NCBI RefSeq assembly: GCF_932526225.1
Contig: NC_064037.1
Coordinates: 990,001 to 1,054,000 of the forward strand
Direction of reading: 5' to 3'
DNA: 64,000 nt
Source: Nematostella vectensis
Taxonomy: Eukaryota; Cnidaria; Anthozoa; Actiniaria; Edwardsiidae
Within the stretch, counting starts at the first letter, position 1; every line of letters starts with the position of its first letter. Of this stretch, positions 1 to 11,318 are shown piece after piece. The position numbers were made by a program, and so were the translations under genes. The notes under the pieces were generated by a model. The model saw only the letters and a list, made by a program, of their open reading frames with translations. It had not been told where the DNA came from and did no database searches.

Positions 1-157
1 TTATCTTTACATAGAACAGACTAAAGTATTGTCATGTGTGGGTTACCTTTGTTTTATCATTACTATGGAACAGACTAAAGTATTTTCATGTGTGGGTTAC
101 CTTTGTTTTATCATTACTATAGAACAGACTAAGGTATTGTTATGTGTTGGTTTGCAT
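1..157. repeat. 54-bp tandem repeat, about 2.8 copies
   Basis: The motif GAACAGACTAA recurs at 14, 68 and 122, a 54-bp period. The copies differ by a few bases and the third decays after about 35 bp. The array probably continues left of the window. It lies in an intron of the RSKR-like kinase gene. Confidence 0.9.
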
Positions 158-483
158 ATGAAAGTTGTCCTTCATTGTTCAGTTTATTGAATACTTATTG
201 AAGTGTACAGGTTCCATGAGCATTTTAGGATGGGAATTCAACAAACAATAAATATGTTGACCCCCCTGCTCCTGCTGTTATCTGAGTACCCCCTTAATGG
301 TACAGTAGGCTCTCCGATTAGAGTCACATAGCTGGATCTATGACCCTATTAAAGAAAATGAATGGATAATTCAAATAATTTGATCAGAAATTCAAAATGG
401 GGGTAGATAGCCACCCAATTCACCTCCCCCCTCCACCTGGATCCCACATGAAGTTCATACTTCTTGTGATTTGTGTTCTTTAG

Positions 484-3400
484 ATTCTGAATAAGGCTGC
501 CATCATAAAGGCAGACGCAGTGCAGCAGTGCAAAGAAGAAGTCAATATTCAGGTTTGTCTTGCCACTTATATGGACTTGACAAGTTTGCACTTTGGCCAC
601 TGTAAGTGGGAGATGAGCGCTAACTCATTGCTGCATACTGTAGCGCAACTGCTAACCCACTGTTGGAAGCAGGTATCGCACAACATTCTGGTCCTTATCA
701 TCTGCTGAAGTTATGGATGTATTCCAGCAGTTCATTAATTTCACTTATAGGTTAAATGAAATATCCTTGGCTTATAAGATTCAATGTTTAGCTGTACTTC
801 TTAGGTGGAAGCTTGAAAGGGCTTAAAATGATTTCACAAATCAAAGTATGCTTCAGTCAACTGAAGTCGTGTTCGCAAGTAGCCACTTGTCTCAAGTCAC
901 CAAGCACCAGCTCCAGCCTTCAGACTATTGATTGCATCTTTTTTAGTTCACGTGTTACTTTGATTTATTTATTATCCAGATGAAGCTCAAGTCATTTCCT
1001 TTCCTTGTGAAGACATTTTATACTTGGCAGACTAAACATAACCTCTTTATTGGTGAGTAGAAATGGGTGGTACTGCAGTATATCTATGTCAAGTTCGATA
1101 ATTTTTATTGTCACAAATCTCCCACCATCTTTCCTATTGCACACTCATTTCAGGTTGCTTATGAACTGTTAATGGGCTAACCGATGCTACACATGACAAA
1201 TTACTTTACATTGCATTCTAGTATAATAATCCCATTTACTTCTGAGTTCTTTTGTGCAAAATGTGATGGAAAAAACTGAAAAGAGACACTTACCCCTAGT
1301 CCCACACTACTGATCAAGACCCAAGACTGTACGTCCCCAACAATGCACTGGGGTGTCTCTCTAGGCTAGCGATGATGCTGTGACAGCCTGTTGTTGACGA
1401 CAGTTTTGCTTGTAATTTGCTGGTCTCTCCGAAGTGAGAGTGGCATTTTTGCCACTCAACCTAATTCACAGATTCTTTTCAGGCTTATTTTGAGTTCCTT
1501 GGCCAATTGTTTGCTTTGGGGCAGAAAAACTTATAGGAGCTCCCCCCCCCCCCCTGTCAGTGTTTTCCATAGGCACCCATGATGCAATGCAGTCATGCAA
1601 AACGGGGTATGCACTTCTTGGCTTGCGAGATATTAGCATGTTTCTGAATTTAAGCATTTGTTTACATTACACTGCATTGATGCGCTTTTAAAGATCATCT
1701 ATCCTTGGCTAAATCCTTGATTATCCGGGTCTGGTGATGTTTAGTTTGCATGTATGATGCTTTAGAATTGGTCCTATATTTTACGGTCTTCTAGGGGCAT
1801 AATGTGCTAACGTCATAACCGCAGAAAAAGACAAACATGTTGATAAATTGTAATTGTAAAATTGTAACACTAATTTCGGTTATTTTGTCGATTTGGGTTT
1901 CCTGTGGAACAAGCTGCCGCCATCTTGGGAACGAAATCTCCCGTCCCCTCCCCCGATGCGCAATTAGTAGTCTATGCGTTGCCTTTCCAGCTTCGTTTTG
2001 GATACCCTGGGTTCCAGAGGCTGAATATCCGCTTTTCCCAGCATGCTAGGGGGCGGGGGTTCAAATGGGCTGGCGGCGTCGCTCGAAAAACTCTCGCTTC
2101 CATCGAAAAATCTCCCGTTTCGCTCTAAAAATCTCGGTTCGCTTGAAAAACTCTCGGAGCCTCTGGTCTATTTGGACGGCGTCTGTACCAAGATTTGGGC
2201 TACCTTTGGCAGTCCGCGATACAAAGCGGCCATGATTTTTCGCACTTGCCCTGTGTTTACGATTGAAAGCTCCTTCTTCGATTTATACCGCGAATACGAT
2301 GGCGATATCAAAGAATTATTTGGTAAGTATGACGACTTATGATCCGATGTTTTACGGGGTTTTCTTATCATGGCTTTCGAAGTTTGTCATTTGATAATAA
2401 AAGAACTCGGATAATCAAACTAGGGCAAAGCGAAAGGTATTCAAACAGCCCAAAATCCCATTGCCTGACGTTTGTACCGTAAGGCTTTGTTTATAAATGC
2501 AATTGATCGAAATTACTTTATGAAGGGAAGACAAACCAACCAAATTCCTAAGATGACGGGTAAATAATAAGCATTCAGTAGATCTCTGCGTTATTTGATG
2601 AGACTTGAGGAAATATAAAATCAATCCGAATAATCTCATTTCTCTGCCCCGCTTCTCGGCCCTTCTAATATCGATACTGGGTTTGCAGTATTTTATATTT
2701 TGAGTCTATTTTTCCACAGCAATGTCTAGTCCAGAACTACTATGATTGCAAATCATTTCCCAAGAAATAAAAAAAAAGGAATGCTACATTATTTTAAACC
2801 AAGGCAAACACAGCCACGGAGGAGAAATCAACGGAGGAGAAATCCAGTGAATACATGAGCAGTAATCTTTTCAGTAGCTATTATCATGGCAACCACTTAG
2901 ACCCAAATAGCTTACTGCGTATGTACAGGCATGCAGCCCAGGGTGGGCACACGGGTTGTGTCCCTCCCACTCAACTACCAAAAAGCAGTCTTTTTAAAAT
3001 ATACTTACTTTCCATAATATTTATGACTGCACATCCCCTCCACAGCTAATCAGATTGTTTGTTATGGTTATCAGACTTCACCTTTCCTTTTCTAGTCATA
3101 CAATGCCTTCAATTAAATAATTTCTTTTGTTTAATTAAATAAGACTACAAGCAATTTGTTTTTGTTCTACTTCTCTTATAAAACAAACAGAGAAACCATG
3201 AAAGGGTTAGTAATCAGCCAAGACAGTGGCTGCAAAGAAAATGGGGTCTTGCATAAATCTGGTCTATGGAAAATGTGCGAACTGCCCCACACAGATCTAA
3301 AAGAATATTGATTTAACCCTTGCAATTGAATGACCAACCAATCTATGAGCACTTCACTTCTTCACGAGAACTTCTAGTTTAAATTATAAATTTGAATGAT

Positions 3401-6400
3401 ATCTAAAGTGATTGAAAACTGCAATTGACAATTCCAATTATTTAATTTGCCCAGTGTCAGATTTTGTGGATGGCAGCGATTTGTTCACCCTCTGGAAGCA
3501 AGATCAGGTTTTGCCTGAAGAGCTTGTCAAGCTGTATGTAGCTGAGTTAGCTTTGACATTAGGTGGGTTACCAATAAGACTGAGGTCCTGTCCAAGAAAC
3601 GTTTTTGCATATATTGTACATCCAAACCCTGACTGTAAGGTCTGACAGCCTTTTGTTTATTTGTTGAACATTTTTCGTCAAAATTTTCAAAAATTCCAAA
3701 TAGAAAGAAAGTGATATTCTCGTGTGTATATTCGCGGGGACGAGGCAATTTTGACGGTTGCCAAATTCATTGTTGGCAAGCATATTAGTACGGCAAAAAT
3801 ACGAATATTCTGCCGGATTCCTCTGCAATGGAAAATCGTGTGGCGCTTAGATTTGGGCTGGTTAGACTCCATCTATCTGTGAGGTTGTCGCCGTGATTTG
3901 AGCGCGATTAAGCGGGAGGGGGTGTGTTTTTTAGGACGGAACGTGAGGTATGTCCAAAATTACTTGCCTACCTTTCACGTCGTTCTGGTAAGAGTTCAAA
4001 TCGTGAATCTTGAAAAAAACCACAAAGGAACTTTAATACGGCCAGAGAACACGCAAAAAGTAAACATAAACACAACACTAGACTACACATGTCTTTTCAA
4101 CAAGCTGTTTATCATTTTTCACCAAGTTTGTTTACCGTAAATATCAATGGGGACAAATAAAGAGCTTGGGCTACCTGTGGAAAAAGCAGGTGAAAAGCAG
4201 ATTGCTTTCTTATGAGTGACAAAGATTCTATTGTGATACCTGCCTTGCATTGGGCATTCCATTTTTATGGATGATCTGTCATCACAACTTTTACCTTGAA
4301 TACTCGCCTTTACGATAATGTTTCCAATATATAATTTATGCTCACAGATTTCCTTCATGCTAATGGAGTGATTTACCGTGACCTGAAGGTAAATCCCATT
4401 ATTTTAACGTAAAATTTTGGCACCCTCCCAGAAAATCTATACTCCAACCACGTACGAAATTCCTTAAAGGGTCCCCATGGATTTTTTCCCTGAACATTCA
4501 GTTCTTTTGTATAAAACAGAGAAAAATAAGTCATAGGGCTGAGCCAGGTTACCCAAGAATGGATTCGAACACAAAGGATTGAAAATGGAGGGCCTCTCTA
4601 GGGCTCTCAATTTATATTTTATGTATTTGGAAACTTCATATATGTGAAAATCTCTTTTTCAGCTGGAAAATGTATTACTTGATAGAAACGGTATGTAGTT
4701 TTTTGTTCATGAAAGTCAGTGTCATAGTTTCGTGTGATTTCATGGAAGCTCATTAATTTCTTGTAGCTACGTGTAATTTTTTTTCGTTTTTAATCAGGGG
4801 TGAAGGATTGCATGGGCAATTTTTTACACATTTTAAATCTCCATGGTGATGTTTTGACAGGTCATGCTAAAATAATCGACTTTGGGTTGTCAAAACTAGT
4901 CACCCCTGGAGAGCGTAGGACGACGATCTGTGGAACGCTGCAATACATGGGTAAGGTTTTTGATTAGGGCCATTATTCCAGTAAACGGATATTTGTTATT
5001 ATATCCCAGTAATGAATTTTCTCCCACGCTCATTGGTCAATACGGGTCACGTGCACATTTTCACAGGACAAATATCAGAGAGTTGATGACGTCCAGCCAA
5101 AGTGATATCTGTCCTTTGAACATTTTTGTGCAGTCAAAACTCACTTTTTGGCTGCTCAATAACTCCTCAAACAAGGATTTCAAAACGCTATGAAGGCACA
5201 GAAAAAAATGTTTCTTTTATAGAATTATAATCAAGATATTTTTTTAGAATTTATCCTGTTTAAACGCGAAAGAAAAAGCAATGACAAAAAACTTTACAAC
5301 AGCGAGCGCTCGTGGCGTCATTCCCGTGCACGTCAGCGCGCGCATAACACAACTTTTGCTTCAATTTCTATATTCCAGCTCTCAGAAGAACAATAAGAAA
5401 ACATTCTAGGTGTAAATCCATCACTTGAAATGCAAGTTTTGAGCTAGTAGATTTTGTTTTAATAAAAAATTGTTGCATGGTTTTTTATCTTTCGCAAATG
5501 ACAAAAATAACAGGGTGCGCTTGTGGCGTCATTCTAGTGGTGTTATTCCGTTCCAGTCAGCACGCGCAGAAGACACTTTTTGCAATTTCAGTGTAGTCAC
5601 TGGGATATAAAATAAATAAACCCCTTCTTTGGCTGACTGTGATATCGGCGGATAATGTCCGCGGGTGAGAAATGTTCCTCAAAATTTAACAGTTGCCCTC
5701 AAAGCTTCGTTCTCGGCCAACTGTTTATTTTTCGTACCATTTCACACACTTGGACATTATCCCCGATATCCCAGCCGCCAGAAGGGGTTTATTTACTAAA
5801 TATACATGGTTGAGTATGTGATTAGTGGAATTTTTCCATTGACCAAATATTCGCTTTTTGATAAGAATTCGAATAACGAATAAAATATCTCTGTAATTCA
5901 AAATTCTATAAAAGAATAAATACGCCAGCAAATTACAAATACAAATTAAGCGGACCCTCGCCATGTAGGCCCGATAACCAGCCGTTTCCTTCTCTCCCAA
6001 ACCTTCGGGCTTGTTACGCAGGCTACAACGCCAGAGGTCGCTTTCAGCCTTTTCCCCCCATAGTCTCACTGACATGATGAAATGCTAAATGGTCGCCTTC
6101 AAATAGAGCCTTTCCCCCCCGTAGTCTCACTGACATGATGAAATGCTAAATGGTCGCCTTCAAATAGAGCCTTTCCCCCCCGTAGTCTCACTGACATGAT
6201 GAAATGCTAAATGGTCGCCTTCAAATAGAGCCTTTTCCCCCCGTAGTCTTACTGACATGATCAAATGCTAAATGATTGGTTCTTGAAGCGTCACAGTTGT
6301 GATGAGTTTGGTAGGAGAGAAGGTAAAAAGTAAAAAAGAGTTTGATCAAATTTATTGCTTACGCTTTTATATTTTTTTCAGCCCCGGAGGTGCTAAAGGG

Positions 6401-9400
6401 CGAATGTTACACGGCCGCGTGCGATTGGTGGAGCCTTGGTATTGTCATGTTTACTCTACTTGCTGGAAAGGTAAAAACACATATCAAACGATGGCCTTAT
6501 TTCAGGACAAAGTGTGAAAAGTTATGAACACATCTTCGGTGAAACATTTATCTTGAGACTCGTTTTGTTTTATTATCCAAGTTTAAATACCATTTTTTAG
6601 TTCTTTGCTTTTTTCTAAAGGGGGGCGGCCCTTTTACTTTTATTAGCCTTTTGGTTTCACTTATCCAAATAAAACAAAGAAAATCGAAATGTGAATGAAA
6701 TGCGAACAAAAATCCTCCATTGCCCTAGCAGTCGAAGCTTTCTTGGGTGTTTCCTTATTATACTTCTGCAAATTGTAGAGTTCGAGAGTTGATTGTATCT
6801 ATTTTAGTACCCGTACGCATGCCAGGAGGACCATAATGCACAGCGCAATGTGGTGGAAGAGACTGGGTACGAGGTTCCATCACATGTTTGCGAAAGCGCG
6901 CGAGATCTGCTGTCCCAGGTAGGCCAGACGTTTTGTGGTGTGCGACCTTAACGTGAGGTGTAGCTCTCAAAATAGGAATCAGTTATAGAAATTGAAAGCT
7001 AAAACATTATTAAAACTTTACTCATAATTTTCATCGATGGGACACAGAAAATATACATAACTTTGTTATGTTATGTCATGTCATGTCATGTCTTGTTTTG
7101 CCTTGCCTTGCCTTGCCTTGCCTTGTTAATTATCACTTTTTTTTCGTGTAAAGCTCTTGCAGAAGGACCCCAAGTTAAGGCTGACATCATTAGAGTCTGC
7201 ACGGAGTCACCCATTTTTCAACTGCTTGTCGTTCGACGATGTTATGGCTAAAAAGGTGCGTCAACTAAGTGTGTCATACACACCTTGGACTGATGGCTGA
7301 GTACTCTGAGCTTATTGTGCATATTCTGTATTTATGATTTGGGGATTGTCGGTACTTCTCATGGCCGGTTTTGGCTAGCATAGGAGAAAACGTGCTCAGC
7401 AACAACAGTGGAAGCAAAGGATTGAAAGTTAGACGTATAAAAGTCGATCCTTTAAAGTCAATTCATTTAACCAGTTTAGAATTAAGCCCATGAAAGCATT
7501 GTTTCAAATCATGTTCACCCTTACTTGCCACACCCTCGTTGGCACAATGTCAATTAAGTATATTTCTTTGTTTTCTGACAGTCAAAGCCATTGGATGAAA
7601 TGACGATGAAAAAGCTGCGCAGACGCAGTTCAGCATCGAGGATGTGAGTTATCACTGAACAAACCTTATGTCTAATGTTCGTGTTGTGAGGTGTCACAGG
7701 TGAAGGGATGTCATCTGGAAATTGTTAATCACTGAACAAACCTAGTATTCGTGTTGTGAGGTGTGGCAAGTCATCTGGTAAATTGTTTTAGTTTTGGATA
7801 CCCATTAGGCTGTCCGGTAGCTAATGGCCTCTTGGGATATTCTCTTGGGGGTTGGGCTTCCAAACTCTTTTTCCTTATAGGAAATATTGTGTTTTTTTGT
7901 GTGTGTGTTGCGTGTCCTCAAGTTTTGTTTTGTTATATATATAGGTTCTTTCCTCGTCATGTTGAACAGCGGAAAGATAGAAAGGTAATCTCATATAACC
8001 TTATTGAATAACATCTTGACAATTAGCAGCAACCCATTATTGCGACCAAAACAACAACAATACTGTAGCAACTCTAGGAGAGCAACTTTTATTTCAAAGT
8101 AGCATTATCGGAACACCAGCAGGAATGAGTCAGTTTCACCAGTTTGAGCCATCTAAAACTTGTAAAAACATCGCTATAACAAAACTGTTAAAAAAAACAA
8201 GGTATTTACATCGATGATTTTCTTCGAAGCAGCAGGTCTAACAAGAAACATTAATTTTGGTGCCATGTTTGTTTTCATTCCTCCGACCACTTTGACTTTT
8301 TTGCTAAAGAAATCATTCTCAAAAGTATTTTACAATTTAAAACAAATATCAGTTGAAAGTCAACACATAGTAAAAGCTAACTTTCTGTGTTAAACGTGGG
8401 ATTTCGGTGGTCAATAATACGAAATACCTTGCCGTGAATTACTTACCTCTAGAAGGGGTCCCAGCCATACAAAACGTGAACTTCGAACGGCAAACGCCAC
8501 GGCAAGCCCTTCACCTGACCGCTTGAGGTTCGCGGGCAGCCGGAAATATCGAAAAACCTGATCTTATAACCGTGACTTTCATGTCACCTAGAGCTGTAGT
8601 TACCGCTAAGAATCAACTCTGGTAGACAAGGTTTCGAAGTCCACCATTAGCCAGATCAGCAGTTGATATGACAAAAAAGCTATAATGAAATAGCAATGGC
8701 ACAAGTATGGGCAATAACACACTTTAGGGGTGGGCATTTATTCATCCATAATATTTTGTTGGCAAAGGGCCTTGTGCAAATTTTTGTATTGTTGCAAAAG
8801 TAACCCATCCCCTATTTAAATGTCGAATAGTTGGCGTTCTTTATTTGGCCAACTTATTGTGTTATTTTAAACATCCGATTTGAACATTTTCATAAGCGGA
8901 CAATTCAGACCTACAGACACCTTTTTGAACTCCGAATATATCCACTGTCCTAATATGTCCACTGTCCGATTATGTCCACTGTCCGAATATGTCAACTGTC
9001 TGAATATGTCCACTGTCTGAATATGTCCACTGTCTGAATATGTCCACTGTCTGAATATGTCCACTGTCCGAATATGTCCACTGTCCGAATATGTCCAGTG
9101 TCCGAATATGTCCACTGCCTGAATATGTCCACTGCCTGAATATGTCCACTGTCTGAATATGTCCACTGTCCGAATATGTCCACCGTCCGATTATGTCCAC
9201 TGTCTGAATATGTCCACTGTCTGAATATGTCCACTGTCTGAATATGTCCACTGTCCGAATATGTCAACTGTCCGAATATGTCCACTGTCTGAATATGTCC
9301 ACTGTCTGAATACGTCAACTGTCTGAATACGTCAACTGTCCGAATATGTCCACTGTCCGAATATGTCAACTGTCCGAATATGTCAACTGTCCGAATATGT

Positions 9401-10248
9401 CAACTGTCCGAATATGTTAACTGTCCGAATATGTCCACTGTCCGAATATGTCCACTGTCCGAATATGTTCACTGTCCGAATATCTCCACTGTCCGAATAT
9501 CTCCACTGTCCGAATATGTCAACTGTCCGAATATGTCAACTGTCCGAATATCTCCACTGTCCGAATATGTCCACTGTCTGAATATGTCCACTGTCCGAAT
9601 ATGTCCACTGTCCGAATATGTCAACTGTCCGAATATGTCTACTGTCTGAATATGTCCACTGTCCGAATATGTCAACTGTCCGAATATGTCCACTGTCTGA
9701 ATATGTCCACTGTCTGAATATGTCAACTGTCCGAATATGTCCACTGTCTGAATATGTCCACTGTCTGAATATGTCCACTGTCCGAATATGTCAACTGTCC
9801 GAATATGTCAACTGTCCGAATATGTCTACTGTCTGAATATGTCAACTGTCCGAATATGTCAACTGTCCGAATATGTCCACTGTCTGAATATGTCCACTGT
9901 CTGAATATGTCCACTGTCCGAATATGTCAACTGTCTGAATATGTCAACTGTCTGAATATGTCCACTGTCCGAATATGTCCACTGTCCGGATATGTCAACT
10001 TTCTGAATACGTCAACTGTCCGAATACGTCAACTGTCCGAATATGTCAACTGTCCGAATATGTCTACTGTCCGCTAACAAGTGAATTAACTGCCGTACTA
10101 TACTCGTGCCTTTCAGCCTCGGCCGCTGTCATGGGCAAGTCCTGGTCATTTCACGATCCACGACAGGGTTGAGATGGATTTCCTGGTCGCCGACCTCGGC
10201 AGTCTCAGCATCATGGAAACTCCGCAGGATTCAAACAGAGACCATTAA
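484..10248 (+). CDS. RSKR: RSKR/SGK494-like AGC serine/threonine kinase, 3' part
   Basis: Multi-exon kinase gene whose 5' exons lie outside the window. Phase-consistent GT-AG exons: 484-552, 3455-3562, 4348-4388, 4663-4690, 4861-4950, 6382-6470, 6808-6918, 7154-7255, 7582-7643, 7945-7984 and 10117-10248 (TAA stop). Two more, about 607/613-672 and a 13-nt micro-exon 792-804, are tentative. Motifs in order: alpha-C segment QCKEEVNIQ, hinge [10 protein letters not shown], catalytic loop YRDLKLEN (Tyr in place of His, as in AGC kinases), DFGLSK, activation segment [19 protein letters not shown], and the C-lobe end RSHPFF. From memory, QCKEEVNIQ and the [14 protein letters not shown] segment are very close to human RSKR (SGK494), a little-studied kinase. 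The tail has a basic serine cluster (LRRRSSASR), a plausible AGC phosphosite. All catalytic-loop and DFG residues are intact, so an active kinase is expected. Another S6K/SGK relative is possible. Confidence 0.8.
607..672 (+). CDS. tentative RSKR-like exon (alpha-C to beta-4 linker)
   Basis: The same frame as exon 484-552 reads [13 protein letters not shown] and then AAGCAG/GTATCG, an acceptable donor. In human RSKR the corresponding stretch has His and Trp at the same ten-residue spacing. Two AGs (before 607 and before 613) both preserve phase 0, so the start is ambiguous. The pyrimidine tract is weak. Confidence 0.4.
792..804 (+). CDS. tentative 13-nt micro-exon of the RSKR-like kinase
   Basis: TTTAG/CTGTACTTCTTAG/GTGG encodes LYFL plus one base. 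It enters in phase 0 and leaves in phase 1, exactly what exon 3455-3562 (starting TG TCA GAT) needs. The joined hinge [15 protein letters not shown] looks like a normal kinase beta-5/hinge. Its small size and the modest donor make this tentative. Confidence 0.3.
2232..2323 (+). other. possible alternative first exon (uncertain)
   Basis: An ATG at 2232 opens 30 codons and ends at TTATTTG/GTAAGT, a consensus donor, leaving phase 1. That phase fits the RSKR-like exon at 3455. The peptide is not recognised and does not resemble a kinase N-lobe. It could be an alternative promoter exon giving an N-truncated kinase, a non-coding RNA exon, or chance. Confidence 0.2.
5612..5797. repeat. long imperfect inverted repeat (hairpin)
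   Basis: The left arm (5612-5695) reads AAATAAACCCCTTCT, GATATCGG, GGATAATGTCC and AACAGTTG. The right arm (5718-5797) carries their reverse complements in reverse order: CAACTGTT, GGACATTATCC, CCGATATC, AGAAGGGGTTTATTT. The arms are about 80 bp and the loop about 22 bp. This looks like a foldback or MITE remnant. Confidence 0.8.
6055..6280. repeat. 61-bp tandem repeat, about 3.6 copies
   Basis: TAGTCTCACTGACATGATGA recurs at 6061, 6122 and 6183, with a diverged copy at 6244. The period is 61 bp. Copies are nearly identical except for the last, and each carries a C-run. Intronic. Confidence 0.93.
7066..7126. repeat. pentanucleotide microsatellites before a splice acceptor
   Basis: (ATGTC)n is followed by (CTTGC)n of about five units, ending some 28 bp before the acceptor of exon 7154-7255. 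The C/T-rich units may contribute to the pyrimidine tract. Confidence 0.8.
7649..7785. repeat. direct duplication just after a 5' splice site
   Basis: A segment starting ATCACTGAACAAACCT and containing TTCGTGTTGTGAGGTGT is present twice, about 77 bp apart, with small deletions. It begins six bases into the intron after exon 7582-7643 and does not copy the donor itself. Confidence 0.75.
8933..10072. repeat. 17-bp minisatellite, about 67 copies
   Basis: Unit ATGTCCACTGTCCGAAT with two common variable sites, CC/AA after TGT and CCG/CTG, inside the last intron of the RSKR-like gene. No unit contains a stop in any frame on either strand. Because 17 is not a multiple of 3, all six frames give long periodic open frames such as [12 protein letters not shown] on + and [13 protein letters not shown] on -. 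These are artefacts of the repeat and not genes. Confidence 0.97.
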
Positions 10249-11318
10249 TAACCATGAGAAGAATTCTGCTGCTCAATGCTGAAAGTTGAACGTGGATGAC
10301 GTCATTTTTTAATTGTGACGAAGTGGCAAATATTTATGTGATCTCGTCGAACGCATCAGATAGATAGATGGATATTCATTCTGATAACGAACTGCATTCG
10401 CTGATTGCATTACAACTGTTATGTTAATGACATTAGTATATGTCAATACTGGTAATGTGCCATTTATAGTTATGCCGAGAAGACCAAGTCACTCATCACA
10501 AAACCGAACACCATGGTAACGTCATGGTGCCACGCCTCGTATCATTGCAATGGAAGGGCGCATTGAGTCGCCTTGAGAATGTGTTTTTTTTTTTTTTTTT
10601 TTTTTGCTGTATACAATAGATTCTACTTGTTTATTTAATAAATTGGGCGAAATATGGTGGTTAATAATGGTACGGGCATTGGTGCCTCGAAAAAGCATGG
10701 AAATTAGTCCTTATCTAAAAGCATAAATTGATATGACAAATATTTTATAAGAAATAAAATATTTAGACAACATGTAAATAAAGATGAAGTATTCTATACC
10801 CTGGTCATGTCATGTTTTCCAGATGCGTTCACTGTATAATTTCTAAAGGAGAATATAAAGCCAGGGTATTTGCCCGGCGCAGTAGGGGGACGCATCTAAC
10901 CCACCAAGGGCTCATGTCTTGGCCTAATTTATAGCCCCGTCACAAGACTGGTGCAGACTATCAGGAGTCACTGTAAGTTAGTGAGGGCTCAAACGAGTTT
11001 GTAGGGGAGGACGTGCACACTATCGGAAAAGTCGATCCACACTTGCCGCGCTAATCTCTCGTCATATCCTATCCCCATTCTCTAGCGATTTGGTGCTTGA
11101 AGATGAAAGAAGGAAAATCCAAAGCATTTTAGTGAGAGACATCGAAAAACCTCATCTCAATAATATATAAGCCCATTTACACGACACGAGTTTGACGTGC
11201 ATTGTATTTGTCGATACAAGTATACGACTCGATCTGTAGTGGACGATTCGCTGGGCATTCTGGGAGGAGTGGGTGGCTGAAGGCCTGGGGCTAGTGGTGA
11301 CTCGTGCACGTTTTCAAG
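10249..11318. other. RSKR-like to EIF3E intergenic region
   Basis: About 1.07 kb between two genes on the same strand. It contains an AATAAA at 10637-10642 with further AATAAA-like hexamers to about 10790, a likely cleavage region for the kinase gene. A T-run lies at about 10581-10604. The last 300 bp before the EIF3E ATG must contain its promoter and 5' UTR. I see no TATA box there. Confidence 0.6.
10637..10642 (+). promoter_or_regulatory. candidate polyadenylation signal of the RSKR-like gene
   Basis: AATAAA 389 bp after the TAA stop. It is chosen because it is the first canonical hexamer seen downstream. Later copies near 10750-10785 are alternatives. Confidence 0.4.

Larger units (their letters stand above)
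673..3454. other. intronic stretch of the RSKR-like gene
   Basis: Apart from the micro-exon at 792-804 and a possible alternative exon at 2232-2323, I see no coding signal. It contains a poly-C tract near 1542-1554. At 2075-2158 there is a decayed tandem motif of roughly 21-26 bp based on CGAAAAACTCTCG, flanked by inverted CCAGAGGCT / AGCCTCTGG (2012-2020 and about 2156-2164). That arrangement suggests a small dispersed foldback-type repeat. Confidence 0.5.
4951..6381. other. RSKR-like intron between the DFG exon and the APE exon
   Basis: A 1.43-kb intron that splits the codon for the Ala of the APE motif. It holds a long imperfect hairpin (5612-5797) and a 61-bp tandem array (6055-6280). 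The rest is AT-rich with no coding signal. Confidence 0.7.

Noticed and set aside
4119-4358. A 79-aa minus-strand open frame
   Set aside because: It is antisense to the start of the kinase catalytic-loop exon and shows no similarity of its own.
4555-4585. tRNA-like TGGATTCGAAC string
   Set aside because: It is only a partial T-loop-like match; no acceptor stem, D-loop or anticodon arm could be folded around it.
5725-6075. A 116-aa minus-strand open frame
   Set aside because: It overlaps the hairpin arm and the 61-bp repeat inside a kinase intron, with no domain and no splice support.
8867-10172. Many overlapping open frames of 60-125 aa on both strands
   Set aside because: They are translations of a stop-free 17-bp tandem repeat in an intron; the same periodic peptide appears in every frame.
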